From: an uncultured Alphaproteobacteria bacterium
GTDB lineage: Bacteria; Pseudomonadota; Alphaproteobacteria; Micropepsales; Micropepsaceae
DNA length: 33,320 nt
Direction: 5' to 3'
Assembly: GCA_903902075.1 (NCBI GenBank)
Contig: CAIUTH010000187.1
Span: forward strand, 1 to 33,320
The position numbers were made by a program, and so were the translations under genes. Under the pieces are notes generated by a model, which saw nothing but the letters and a program-made list of their open reading frames with translations, was not told the DNA's origin and did not search any database. Position 1 is the first letter of the stretch, and each line of letters opens with the position of its first letter. Of this stretch, positions 7,607-15,438 are shown in pieces.

Positions 7607-7654
7607 ATGATGAATTTTCTTGTAGTAATCCGGCCGCTGGCCCGCCGAAGCTGA
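7607..7654 (+). CDS. ilv operon leader (attenuation) peptide
   Basis: A 15-codon reading frame that reads MMNFLVVIRPLARRS and ends with TGA at 7652-7654. It carries Leu-Val-Val-Ile in a row (7619-7630) and one more Leu. These are exactly the end products of the ilvBNC pathway. Ribosome stalling here when charged tRNAs are scarce would control the attenuator hairpin downstream. ilvB begins 99 bases after the stop. Two ATGs in tandem (7607, 7610) could serve as the start, and neither has a Shine-Dalgarno, consistent with translation from the very 5' end of the RNA. The functional call rests on codon content, position and the hairpin; the peptide is too short for homology. Confidence 0.82.
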   Translation: MMNFLVVIRPLARRS

Positions 7655-7679
7655 CGCTTCGGGGAAGGGCATAGCGGCC
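7632..7679 (+). promoter_or_regulatory. ilv leader alternative stem structure (pause/antiterminator region)
   Basis: Two nested perfect stems. The outer pairs GGCCGCT (7632-7638) with AGCGGCC (7673-7679). The inner pairs CCGAAGC (7645-7651) with GCTTCGG (7656-7662) around TGAC, which includes the leader stop codon. A ribosome stalled on the Leu/Val/Ile codons would cover the start of the outer stem. I cannot decide by eye which pairing is the true antiterminator; the role assignment is inference. Confidence 0.5.
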
Positions 7680-7687
7680 ATGCGGAC

Positions 7688-7714
7688 AAGGGGCGGAAAC
7701 GCCCCTTTATCTTT
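7688..7714 (+). terminator. ilv attenuator terminator hairpin
   Basis: AAGGGGCG (7688-7695) and CGCCCCTT (7700-7707) form an 8-bp perfect stem with a GAAA loop, followed by TATCTTT. It lies between the leader-peptide stop and ilvB, so it is placed to end transcription before the structural genes, as in amino-acid attenuators. The U-run is interrupted, so it may be partially leaky. Confidence 0.75.
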
Positions 7715-7753
7715 GGTGCGGTTACGAGCATTGCAGGACTGAGAGACGGGACG

Positions 7754-9541
7754 ATGGACAAGGACGATACGCTGACAGCCACCCAGGCCGCCGAAACCAT
7801 GACCGGCGCGCAGATGGTCATTCGTGCGCTCAAGGATCAGGGCGTCACCCATATCTTCGGCTATCCCGGCGGCGCGGTGCTGCCGATCTATGACGCCCTC
7901 TTCAAGGTCGAAGGCATCGAGCATGTCCTGGTGCGCCACGAACAGGGCGCCGTCCATGCCGCCGAAGGCTATGCCCGCTCCACCGGCAAGCCGGGCGTTG
8001 TGCTGGTCACTTCCGGTCCCGGCGCCACCAACGCCGTCACTGGCCTGACCGACGCGCTAATGGATTCCATTCCCCTGATCGTGCTGACTGGCCAGGTGCC
8101 CACGCATCTGATCGGCACCGACGCGTTTCAGGAATGCGATACGGTCGGCATCACCCGGCCCTGCACCAAGCACAACTGGCTGGTGAAGGACGTCAACGAG
8201 CTGAGCCGAGTGCTGCACGAGGCGTTCGAGATCGCGACCACCGGCCGTCCCGGCCCGGTGGTGGTGGACATCCCCAAGGATGTCCAGTTCCAGAACGGCG
8301 CCTATCACGGGCCGCAGGCCATCCATCACCGCACCTACAAGCCCAAGACCGATCCCGACCTGTCGGCCATCGTGAAGGCGGTGGAGATGATGGCGGCGGC
8401 GAAGAAGCCCATCTTCTATACCGGCGGCGGCCTGATCAATTCCGGCCCCGAAGCGTCCAAGCTGCTGCGCGAACTGGTGGACCTGACCGGCTTTCCCGTC
8501 ACCTCGACCCTGATGGGCCTGGGCGCCTTTCCGGCGGCCCGTCCCGAATGGCTGGGCATGCTGGGCATGCACGGCACCTGGGAAGCCAATCACGCCATGC
8601 ATGACTGCGACCTGTTGATCTGCCTGGGCGCGCGGTTCGACGACCGCGTCACCGGCAAGGTCAGCGCCTTCTCGCCCGGATCGAAGAAGATCCATCTGGA
8701 TATCGACGCCTCGCAGATCAACAAGATCGTGCGCGTGGACGTGCCGATCGTCGCGGACGCGGCCAAGGCGCTGCGCGAGATGATCCGTTTCTGGAAGACC
8801 CAGAAGCACGCGGTCCAGGCCGATGCGCTGAAGGGCTGGTGGAAGCAGATCGACCAGTGGCGGACCAAGAAGTCGCTGGACTATCGGAACTCCGACAGCA
8901 TCATCAAGCCGCAATTTGCGATTGATCGCCTGTACGAACTGACCAAGCATCGCCAGGACGTCTTCATCACCACCGAAGTCGGTCAGCACCAGATGTGGGC
9001 GGCGCAGCGCTTCCATTTCCAGGAACCCAATCGCTGGATGACCAGCGGCGGGCTGGGCACCATGGGCTATGGCCTGCCGGCTGCGGTGGGCGTGCAGATG
9101 GCCCATCCGGGCGCGCTGGTGATCGACATCGCCGGCGAAGCCTCGGTCCAGATGACCATGCAGGAAATGTCCACGGCGGTTCAGTACAATCTGCCGATCA
9201 AGATCTTCATCCTGAACAACGAATATATGGGCATGGTCCGCCAATGGCAGGAAATCCTGCATGGCGGGCGCTATTCGCACTCCTATTCCGAGGCGCTACC
9301 CGATTTCGTGAAGATGGCCGAAGCCTTTGGCTGCGTCGGCCTGCGCGCGGAAAAGCCGTCCGAACTGGATGGCAAGATCCAGGAGATGCTGGCGGTGGAC
9401 AAGCCGGTGCTGTTCGACGTGCGTGTCGACCCGGCCGAGAATTGCTATCCCATGATCCCCAGCGGCGCGGCGCATAACGAGATGCTGCTGTCGCCCGACG
9501 ACGGCGGCCAGATCAGCGACGCCGGAAAGATGCTGGTCTGA
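7754..9541 (+). CDS. ilvB: Acetolactate synthase (AHAS), large catalytic subunit
   Basis: ThDP-dependent condensation of pyruvate with pyruvate or 2-ketobutyrate, the first common step to Val/Leu and Ile. The 595 residues show the three usual ThDP-enzyme domains: N-terminal pyrimidine-binding (GYPGGAVLPIYDAL; catalytic Glu63 in RHEQGA), central FAD-type (LGARFDDRVTGKV), and C-terminal pyrophosphate-binding (TSGGLGTMGYGLPAAVG, then the metal motif ending ILNNEYMGMVRQW). The metal motif reads AGEAS here, with Glu462 where many family members have Asp. The ATG at 7754 has a GAGACGGGA upstream. The gene overlaps none and is 1 bp from ilvN. Regulation is by the upstream leader peptide and hairpin. 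The ilvI and ilvB names are interchangeable for this branch. Confidence 0.97.
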   Translation: MDKDDTLTATQAAETMTGAQMVIRALKDQGVTHIFGYPGGAVLPIYDALFKVEGIEHVLVRHEQGAVHAAEGYARSTGKPGVVLVTSGPGATNAVTGLTDALMDSIPLIVLTGQVPTHLIGTDAFQECDTVGITRPCTKHNWLVKDVNELSRVLHEAFEIATTGRPGPVVVDIPKDVQFQNGAYHGPQAIHHRTYKPKTDPDLSAIVKAVEMMAAAKKPIFYTGGGLINSGPEASKLLRELVDLTGFPVTSTLMGLGAFPAARPEWLGMLGMHGTWEANHAMHDCDLLICLGARFDDRVTGKVSAFSPGSKKIHLDIDASQINKIVRVDVPIVADAAKALREMIRFWKTQKHAVQADALKGWWKQIDQWRTKKSLDYRNSDSIIKPQFAIDRLYELTKHRQDVFITTEVGQHQMWAAQRFHFQEPNRWMTSGGLGTMGYGLPAAVGVQMAHPGALVIDIAGEASVQMTMQEMSTAVQYNLPIKIFILNNEYMGMVRQWQEILHGGRYSHSYSEALPDFVKMAEAFGCVGLRAEKPSELDGKIQEMLAVDKPVLFDVRVDPAENCYPMIPSGAAHNEMLLSPDDGGQISDAGKMLV

Positions 9542-9542
9542 G

Positions 9543-10070
9543 ATGCACGATACCAAAGTGAAACTGGCCGGCGACATTGAGCGTCACACCCTGACCGTGC
9601 TGGTCGACAACGAGGCCGGCGTGCTGGCCCGCGTGGTCGGGCTGTTCTCGGGCCGTGGCTACAATATCGAAAGCCTGACGGTGGCCGAGGTGGACGCGAT
9701 GGCGCGCACATCCCGCATCACCATCGTCACCTCGGGCACGCCCGCGGTGATCGAACAGATCGAGACCCAGCTGCGCCGCCTGGTGCCGACCCACAAGGTC
9801 ACCAACTGGACCAGTGCCAAGGCCGGCATCGAGCGCGAAATGGCGCTGGTCAAGGTGGCCGGCACCGGCGAGAAGCGGGTGGAAGCGCTGCGCATGGCCG
9901 ACGCGTTCCGCGCGCGTCCGGTGGACACCACCCAGGCCAGCTTTGTTTTCGAAATCACCGGCGCCCCCTCCAAGATCGACAGCTTTGTCGACCTGATGCG
10001 GCCGCTGGGCCTTGTCGAAATCTCCCGTACCGGTGTTGCCGCGATTTCTCGCGGTCCGGACGCGATGTAA
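9543..10070 (+). CDS. ilvN: Acetolactate synthase, small regulatory subunit
   Basis: A 175-residue regulatory partner of IlvB that activates it and confers valine feedback inhibition. An N-terminal ACT domain covers about residues 10-85 (HTLTVLVDNEAGVLARVVGLFSGRGYNIESL is split over its first strands and helix). The C-terminal ALS_ss_C domain extends to residue 175 (REMALVKVAG through GPSKIDSFVDLMRPLG-like sequence). Its length equals that of the long IlvH-type small subunit, not the short enteric IlvN, so 'ilvH' would be an equally valid symbol. The start ATG is one base after the ilvB stop (TGAGATG), so translation is probably coupled. ilvC follows after 34 bp. Confidence 0.95.
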   Translation: MHDTKVKLAGDIERHTLTVLVDNEAGVLARVVGLFSGRGYNIESLTVAEVDAMARTSRITIVTSGTPAVIEQIETQLRRLVPTHKVTNWTSAKAGIEREMALVKVAGTGEKRVEALRMADAFRARPVDTTQASFVFEITGAPSKIDSFVDLMRPLGLVEISRTGVAAISRGPDAM

Positions 10071-10086
10071 TCAACCTCAATCTTAA

Positions 10087-11121
<1,035 letters not shown>

Positions 11122-11151
11122 TTTTCTTTCCCCACCGGGAAAAGAAACACC

Positions 11152-11180
11152 AAAGGCCCGGCGCCCAGCCGGGCCTTTTT
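11152..11180 (+). terminator. Strong Rho-independent terminator after ilvC
   Basis: AAAGGCCCGGC (11152-11162) pairs perfectly with GCCGGGCCTTT (11168-11178) around a GCCCA loop, giving an 11-bp stem whose 3' arm runs into five T. It closes the ilvBNC transcript and separates it from the next gene, which starts within 20 bp. Confidence 0.9.
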
Positions 11181-11195
11181 GTTGGGATGAACGAC

Positions 11196-11672
11196 ATGAC
11201 GCAACGCCCGCCGATTCCCAATCCGCCCTATACCGGTAGTTGCCTGTGCGGCGCGCTGCGCTGGCGGTTGGAGGAACGGCCGCTGGCGGTCAACGCCTGC
11301 CATTGCATCGACTGCAAGAAGCTGACCGGCGCCACCAACCTGCTGATGCTGATCGCCAAGCGCGACGCCTTCGAGGCCGAGGGGGCCGGCGATGTCTTCC
11401 GCAAGGAAGCCGACTCGGGGCGCGAGATCGACATCGTGCGCTGCGCCGATTGCGGCACCCGGTTGTGGCATGAGCCGCTGGCCTCGCCCGCGCTGGTCTT
11501 CATCGCCGCCGGCACCCTGGATGATCCCAGCTGGGTGATCCCCACCTCGCATATCTGGATCGAGCGGGCCTCGCCCGGGGTGGTGATGCAGGACGACGCC
11601 ATCAAGATCGAGGGCCAGCCCAGCGACCGTCAGGCCCTGATGGACGCTTTCACCAAGGTGTATGGCGCATGA
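11196..11672 (+). CDS. GFA-family (CENP-V/Gfa) zinc protein
   Basis: A 158-residue member of the 'glutathione-dependent formaldehyde-activating' fold. Zinc ligands are visible: CLCG (Cys16, Cys18), CHCIDC (Cys35, Cys37, Cys40) and CADCG (Cys83, Cys86), giving the two-zinc pattern of the family. The founding member Gfa was proposed to help form S-hydroxymethylglutathione; many relatives have unknown substrates. I prefer the ATG at 11196 because GGGA lies 8 bases before it; an in-frame ATG at 11187 would add three residues and sits directly after the ilvC terminator. The stop overlaps the purT start by 4 bp (ATGA), so the two are translated together. That gives a possible formaldehyde-to-formate-to-purine link, which is inference. 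Confidence 0.87.
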   Translation: MTQRPPIPNPPYTGSCLCGALRWRLEERPLAVNACHCIDCKKLTGATNLLMLIAKRDAFEAEGAGDVFRKEADSGREIDIVRCADCGTRLWHEPLASPALVFIAAGTLDDPSWVIPTSHIWIERASPGVVMQDDAIKIEGQPSDRQALMDAFTKVYGA

Positions 11673-12859
11673 ATTTTGGAACACCGCTGTCGCCGGCCGC
11701 CGTGAAGGTGATGCTGCTGGGCTCGGGCGAGTTGGGCAAGGAAGTGGTCATCGAACTGCAGCGCCTGGGCGTGGAAACCATTGCGGTGGATCGCTATGCC
11801 GGCGCGCCCGCTGCCCAGGTCGCGCACCGCGCCCATGTCATCGACATGACCGATGCCAGGGCGCTGCGCGCCATTGTGGAACAGGAACGCCCGCATTTCC
11901 TGGTGCCGGAGATCGAGGCACTGGCGACGGATGAGTTGGTGCGGATCGAGGCCGATGGCCTGTGCACTGTCATTCCCACCGCGCGCGCCGCCCATATCAC
12001 CATGAACCGCGAACGCATCCGGGTTCTGGCGGCCGAAGAATTGAAGCTGCCGGTTTCGCCTTATGCTTTTGCCTCCTCGCTGGAGGAATTGCAGGCGGCG
12101 TGCGAGCGCATCGGCTATCCCAGCTTCGTCAAGCCGGTGATGTCGTCTTCGGGCAAGGGCCAGTCCAAACTGAAATCGGCGGCCGATGTTCCCGCAGCCT
12201 GGGAAAAAGCGCTCAGCGCCGGCCGGGTGCGCGAAGCCCGCGTCATTGTTGAAGGCGAGGTCCAGTTCGATTTCGAAATCACCCAGTTGACCGTGCGGGC
12301 CAAGGATAGCACCCATTTCTGCGCCCCCATCGGCCATGTCCAGAAGGATGGCGACTATGTCGAAAGCTGGCAGCCCCAGGCGATGAGCGCAAAGGCGTTG
12401 GAACGGGCGCGCGACATGGCGGGCAAGGTCACCGGCGCGCTGGGTGGGTTGGGTATCTTCGGGGTCGAGCTGTTCGTGAAGGGCGACGAAGTCTGGTTCT
12501 CGGAAGTCTCGCCCCGCCCGCATGACACGGGCCTGGTCACGCTGGTCTCGCAGCAGCAATCGGAATTCGCTCTGCATGCCCGCGCCATCCTGGGGCTGCC
12601 GGTGAATACTGATATGGCTTCGCCGGGCGCGTCAGCCGTGATCTATGGCGGCGTCGATGCCAAAGCGATGACGTTCGATGGGGTGGACGCAGCGCTCAAG
12701 GTGCCGGGCAGCGAGCTGCGCCTGTTCGGCAAGCCGGAATCTTTTGTGAAGCGCCGCATGGGCGTGGCGCTGGCGCGCGGCGCCGATACCGATGAAGCCC
12801 GCGCCCGCGCCAGCCGCGCAGCCGCCTGCGTGAAACCAGTTGTTTACCCGTCACGGTAA
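11669..12859 (+). CDS. purT: Formate-dependent GAR transformylase
   Basis: ATP-grasp enzyme that makes formyl-GAR directly from formate, ATP and GAR, a folate-free alternative to PurN in purine synthesis. The 396 residues contain the N-terminal pre-ATP-grasp motif [10 protein letters not shown] (around 16-25), [12 protein letters not shown], the ATP-grasp phosphate loop [11 protein letters not shown], and the metal-binding end [14 protein letters not shown]. Length and order match E. coli PurT (392 residues). Translation is coupled to the GFA-family gene by a 4-bp overlap. Only about 90 bp separate it from the downstream kinase, with a small hairpin in between. Confidence 0.95.
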   Translation: MNFGTPLSPAAVKVMLLGSGELGKEVVIELQRLGVETIAVDRYAGAPAAQVAHRAHVIDMTDARALRAIVEQERPHFLVPEIEALATDELVRIEADGLCTVIPTARAAHITMNRERIRVLAAEELKLPVSPYAFASSLEELQAACERIGYPSFVKPVMSSSGKGQSKLKSAADVPAAWEKALSAGRVREARVIVEGEVQFDFEITQLTVRAKDSTHFCAPIGHVQKDGDYVESWQPQAMSAKALERARDMAGKVTGALGGLGIFGVELFVKGDEVWFSEVSPRPHDTGLVTLVSQQQSEFALHARAILGLPVNTDMASPGASAVIYGGVDAKAMTFDGVDAALKVPGSELRLFGKPESFVKRRMGVALARGADTDEARARASRAAACVKPVVYPSR

Positions 12860-12872
12860 CTTCACAAATTTT

Positions 12873-12894
12873 GCCGCTTTGTTGAGCGGCCTTT
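12873..12894 (+). terminator. Possible weak terminator after purT
   Basis: GCCGCT (12873-12878) pairs with AGCGGC (12885-12890) around TTGTTG and is followed by CTTT. It is placed 13 bp after the purT stop and fits a weak Rho-independent terminator; the six-bp stem and short T-run leave doubt. Confidence 0.45.
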
Positions 12895-12951
12895 AACCGC
12901 CCGCATACGCCGCGCCCCTAGGGTGCCCCCGCGATCACGGGATTTTTCAGC

Positions 12952-14148
12952 ATGACGGGGCAGGGCGAGGATCTGACGGCAGGGATGCTGGCGGCGCGCA
13001 CGCCCGCGCTCAGCGAACGCACCAGCTGCGGCGAGGTGTTCGACTGGTTCGTCGCCCATCCGGCCGTTCCCGCCGCCGCCATCCTGCACAGCCAGACGGG
13101 CCAGGTACTGGGCTTGATAAACCGCTTCATCTTTTTCGCCAGTTACGCCAAGCCGTATGTCCCCGAACTCTTCAGCCGGAAATCCATCCTCAAGCTGGCC
13201 AATGAAGCACCCCTGATCGTGGATGCCGATGTGCGGCTGGCCGATCTGGGCGCCACCCTGCTGGTGGAAAATCCTGACGCCCTGATCGAATGCTTTGTGG
13301 TGACACGGCGCGGCCGCTACCTGGGCGTTGGCACCGGCGAGGCGCTTCTACAGGGCAAGCTCAAGTTGTTGCAGGCCCGCGAAGACGAACTGTCCCGCGC
13401 CCTGACGGCCGAGACCCGTGCCAATGCCGCCAAGAGCGATTTCCTGGCGCTGATGAGTCATGAGCTGCGCACGCCCCTGAACGCCATCATCGGATTTTCC
13501 GAAATTCTGGGCACCGAGATGATGGGCCCGCTGGGCCATCCCCGTTACCGCGAATATGCCAATGACGTGCATGGCGCAGGCAAGCATCTGCTGGCGCTGA
13601 TCAACGACATTCTGGACCTGTCCAAGGCGGCGGCCGGCAAGTTCGAGCTCGCCTGCGAGGAAATTGCGCCCGCCGACATCATCAGCGAATGTCTGCGCCT
13701 GACGCGCGGCAAGGCGCATGAAGGCGGGTTGCGGCTGGGCTGCGAGCTGGCGCCCGGCCTGCCCAACCTGATGGTAGACCGGCTGCGCTTCAAGCAGGCG
13801 CTGCTCAACCTCTGCTCCAATGCCATCAAGTTCACCCCGCCGGGCGGAAAGGTCCATGTCACTGCCTACCAGGGCGATGACGGCAGCTTTGTGCTGAAGG
13901 TTGCTGATACCGGCATCGGCATGACGGCGGAGCAAATCCCGCTGGCGCTGGAGCCGTTCCGCCAGATCGCCTCGCCCTTCGCGCGCAACACCGAAGGCAC
14001 CGGGCTGGGACTGACGCTGGTCAAGTCGCTGATCGAATGCCATGACGGCACGCTGGATATCGAAAGCATCCTGCACAAGGGCACTACGGTGCGCCTGACC
14101 CTGCCGCCGGAGCGCACCATCCGCCGTCTGACGGCTCTGAGCGCCTAG
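12952..14148 (+). CDS. Soluble sensor histidine kinase with a CBS-like N-terminal region
   Basis: A 398-residue cytoplasmic sensor kinase: no signal peptide or membrane segment is visible. Residues ~1-135 look like two degenerate CBS-type units (AAAILHSQTGQVLGLINR; ALIECFVVTRRGRYLGVG), a sensor that could bind nucleotides. A short helix (135-165) leads to HisKA with the phospho-acceptor His170 (LMSHELRTPLNAIIGFSE). HATPase_c follows, with the N-box QALLNLCSNAIKF, G1 VADTGIGM and G2 GTGLGLTLVKSL. The catalytic motifs are all intact. No response regulator lies in the window, so it is an orphan; the closest relatives may be PleC/DivJ-like kinases by HisKA type. It is convergent with the ABC ATPase gene and their TAG stops share one CTAG. 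Confidence 0.88.
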   Translation: MTGQGEDLTAGMLAARTPALSERTSCGEVFDWFVAHPAVPAAAILHSQTGQVLGLINRFIFFASYAKPYVPELFSRKSILKLANEAPLIVDADVRLADLGATLLVENPDALIECFVVTRRGRYLGVGTGEALLQGKLKLLQAREDELSRALTAETRANAAKSDFLALMSHELRTPLNAIIGFSEILGTEMMGPLGHPRYREYANDVHGAGKHLLALINDILDLSKAAAGKFELACEEIAPADIISECLRLTRGKAHEGGLRLGCELAPGLPNLMVDRLRFKQALLNLCSNAIKFTPPGGKVHVTAYQGDDGSFVLKVADTGIGMTAEQIPLALEPFRQIASPFARNTEGTGLGLTLVKSLIECHDGTLDIESILHKGTTVRLTLPPERTIRRLTALSA

Positions 14149-15431
14149 GTCGGGTTTTCCAGGGAGAAGGCCGCGGCATCATCGTCGTAGCTGAACAGCT
14201 CGCCGAAGCGCGCCCAGGACACCACTGTCTTCAGGGTCTCTTCCGCCGCATCCTCGGGCATATGGTCTTCCAGCTCGTCCAGGAAGCGGGTCTTGGGCGC
14301 CGAATGGCTGACGCGTTCGTCCAGCACCTTGCGGATATGGGCGGCCAGCGGCACATGGTTCTGCAACGCGCGGGAGAAGATTTCCTTGCGCTCGTTCAGC
14401 TCGCTGTCGGCGAACCGCTTGCCCATATGGGTCAGCTTGATGTCGCCGCCTTCCACTTCCGCCAGCCGCAACAGCTGCATGGCTTCGGCCACCGGAAACA
14501 GTTCATCCACTTCCAGTTCCTGTTCATAGGCAATGTCGGGCAAGTCGGCCTTGCCGTTATAGGGCGCCGCCGACAAGGCCTCGATCAGGCCGGAAATCTG
14601 GTTGGGCGAAACATGGCTCAGCGGCATCTCGATGGCGGCCGCGCCCACCTGCTGGCGCATGCGCTCCACCCGCCGGGCGGTCATTTCGACATAAATCTTG
14701 TCGACATAATCCTCGAACTGGGGGCTGGTGCGGTCGCGCGGCTGGGGCAGGTCGATCTTGATCTCTGAGGCAACCCGTCCGGGATTCGACGAGAACAGCA
14801 GGACCCGGTCGCACATCAGCACTGCTTCCTCGATATTGTGCGTCACCAGGATGATGCCCTTGATCGGCAGCTTGCGATTGCCCCACAGCTCCACCAGATC
14901 GGTGCGCAGATTTTCCGCCGTCAGCACGTCCAGCGCGCTGAACGGCTCGTCCATCAGCAGGATGTTGGGATGCACCACCACGGCGCGGGCAAAGCCCACG
15001 CGCTGGCGCATGCCGCCGGACAATTCGCGCGGATAGGCGCTTTCGTAGCCGTCCAGGCCGATCAGGTCGATGGCGGCCAGCGCCCGCTCGCGCATTTCGC
15101 GGGCCGGCAGGTTCAGCGCTTCCAGCCCCAGCTGCACATTCTCCAGCACTGTCATCCAGGGAAACAGCGCAAAGCCCTGGAACACCATGGCCACGCCTTG
15201 CACAGGCCCTTCGATGGGAGCGCCCATGTAGGACAGAGCGCCGCCCTGCGGCCGCGACAGGCCCGCGATCAGGCGCAGCAGGGTGGATTTGCCCGAGCCG
15301 GAACGCCCCAGCAGGCCGACGATCTCACCGTCCTTCAGGGATAGGTTGACGTCGTCCAGCACCAGCAATTCCTCGCCGCCGCCGCGCGGAAAGGTTCGTT
15401 TGACATTTTTCACGTCCAGAAGGTTCACCAT
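14145..15431 (-). CDS. ABC transporter ATP-binding protein, NitT/TauT type, with C-terminal AAA-associated domain
   Basis: A 428-residue ATPase of an importer of the nitrate/sulfonate/taurine class. Residues 1-~250 are the NBD: Walker A GRSGSGKST (42-50), Q-loop VFQGFALFPW, signature LSGGMRQR, Walker B ILLMDEPFSALD and H-loop VTHNIEEA. Residues ~265-428 are an extra domain (PLSHVSPNQISGLIEAL, DELFPVAEAMQLLRLAEVEGG, HIRKVLDERVSH), resembling the 'AAA-associated' C-terminal domain found on a subset of these ATPases, whose role is unknown. It starts 7 bp after the permease stop on the same strand, so it is co-transcribed. No substrate-binding protein accompanies it. The substrate cannot be inferred. 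Confidence 0.9.
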   Translation of the reverse strand: MVNLLDVKNVKRTFPRGGGEELLVLDDVNLSLKDGEIVGLLGRSGSGKSTLLRLIAGLSRPQGGALSYMGAPIEGPVQGVAMVFQGFALFPWMTVLENVQLGLEALNLPAREMRERALAAIDLIGLDGYESAYPRELSGGMRQRVGFARAVVVHPNILLMDEPFSALDVLTAENLRTDLVELWGNRKLPIKGIILVTHNIEEAVLMCDRVLLFSSNPGRVASEIKIDLPQPRDRTSPQFEDYVDKIYVEMTARRVERMRQQVGAAAIEMPLSHVSPNQISGLIEALSAAPYNGKADLPDIAYEQELEVDELFPVAEAMQLLRLAEVEGGDIKLTHMGKRFADSELNERKEIFSRALQNHVPLAAHIRKVLDERVSHSAPKTRFLDELEDHMPEDAAEETLKTVVSWARFGELFSYDDDAAAFSLENPT

Positions 15432-15438
15432 CAGACCC

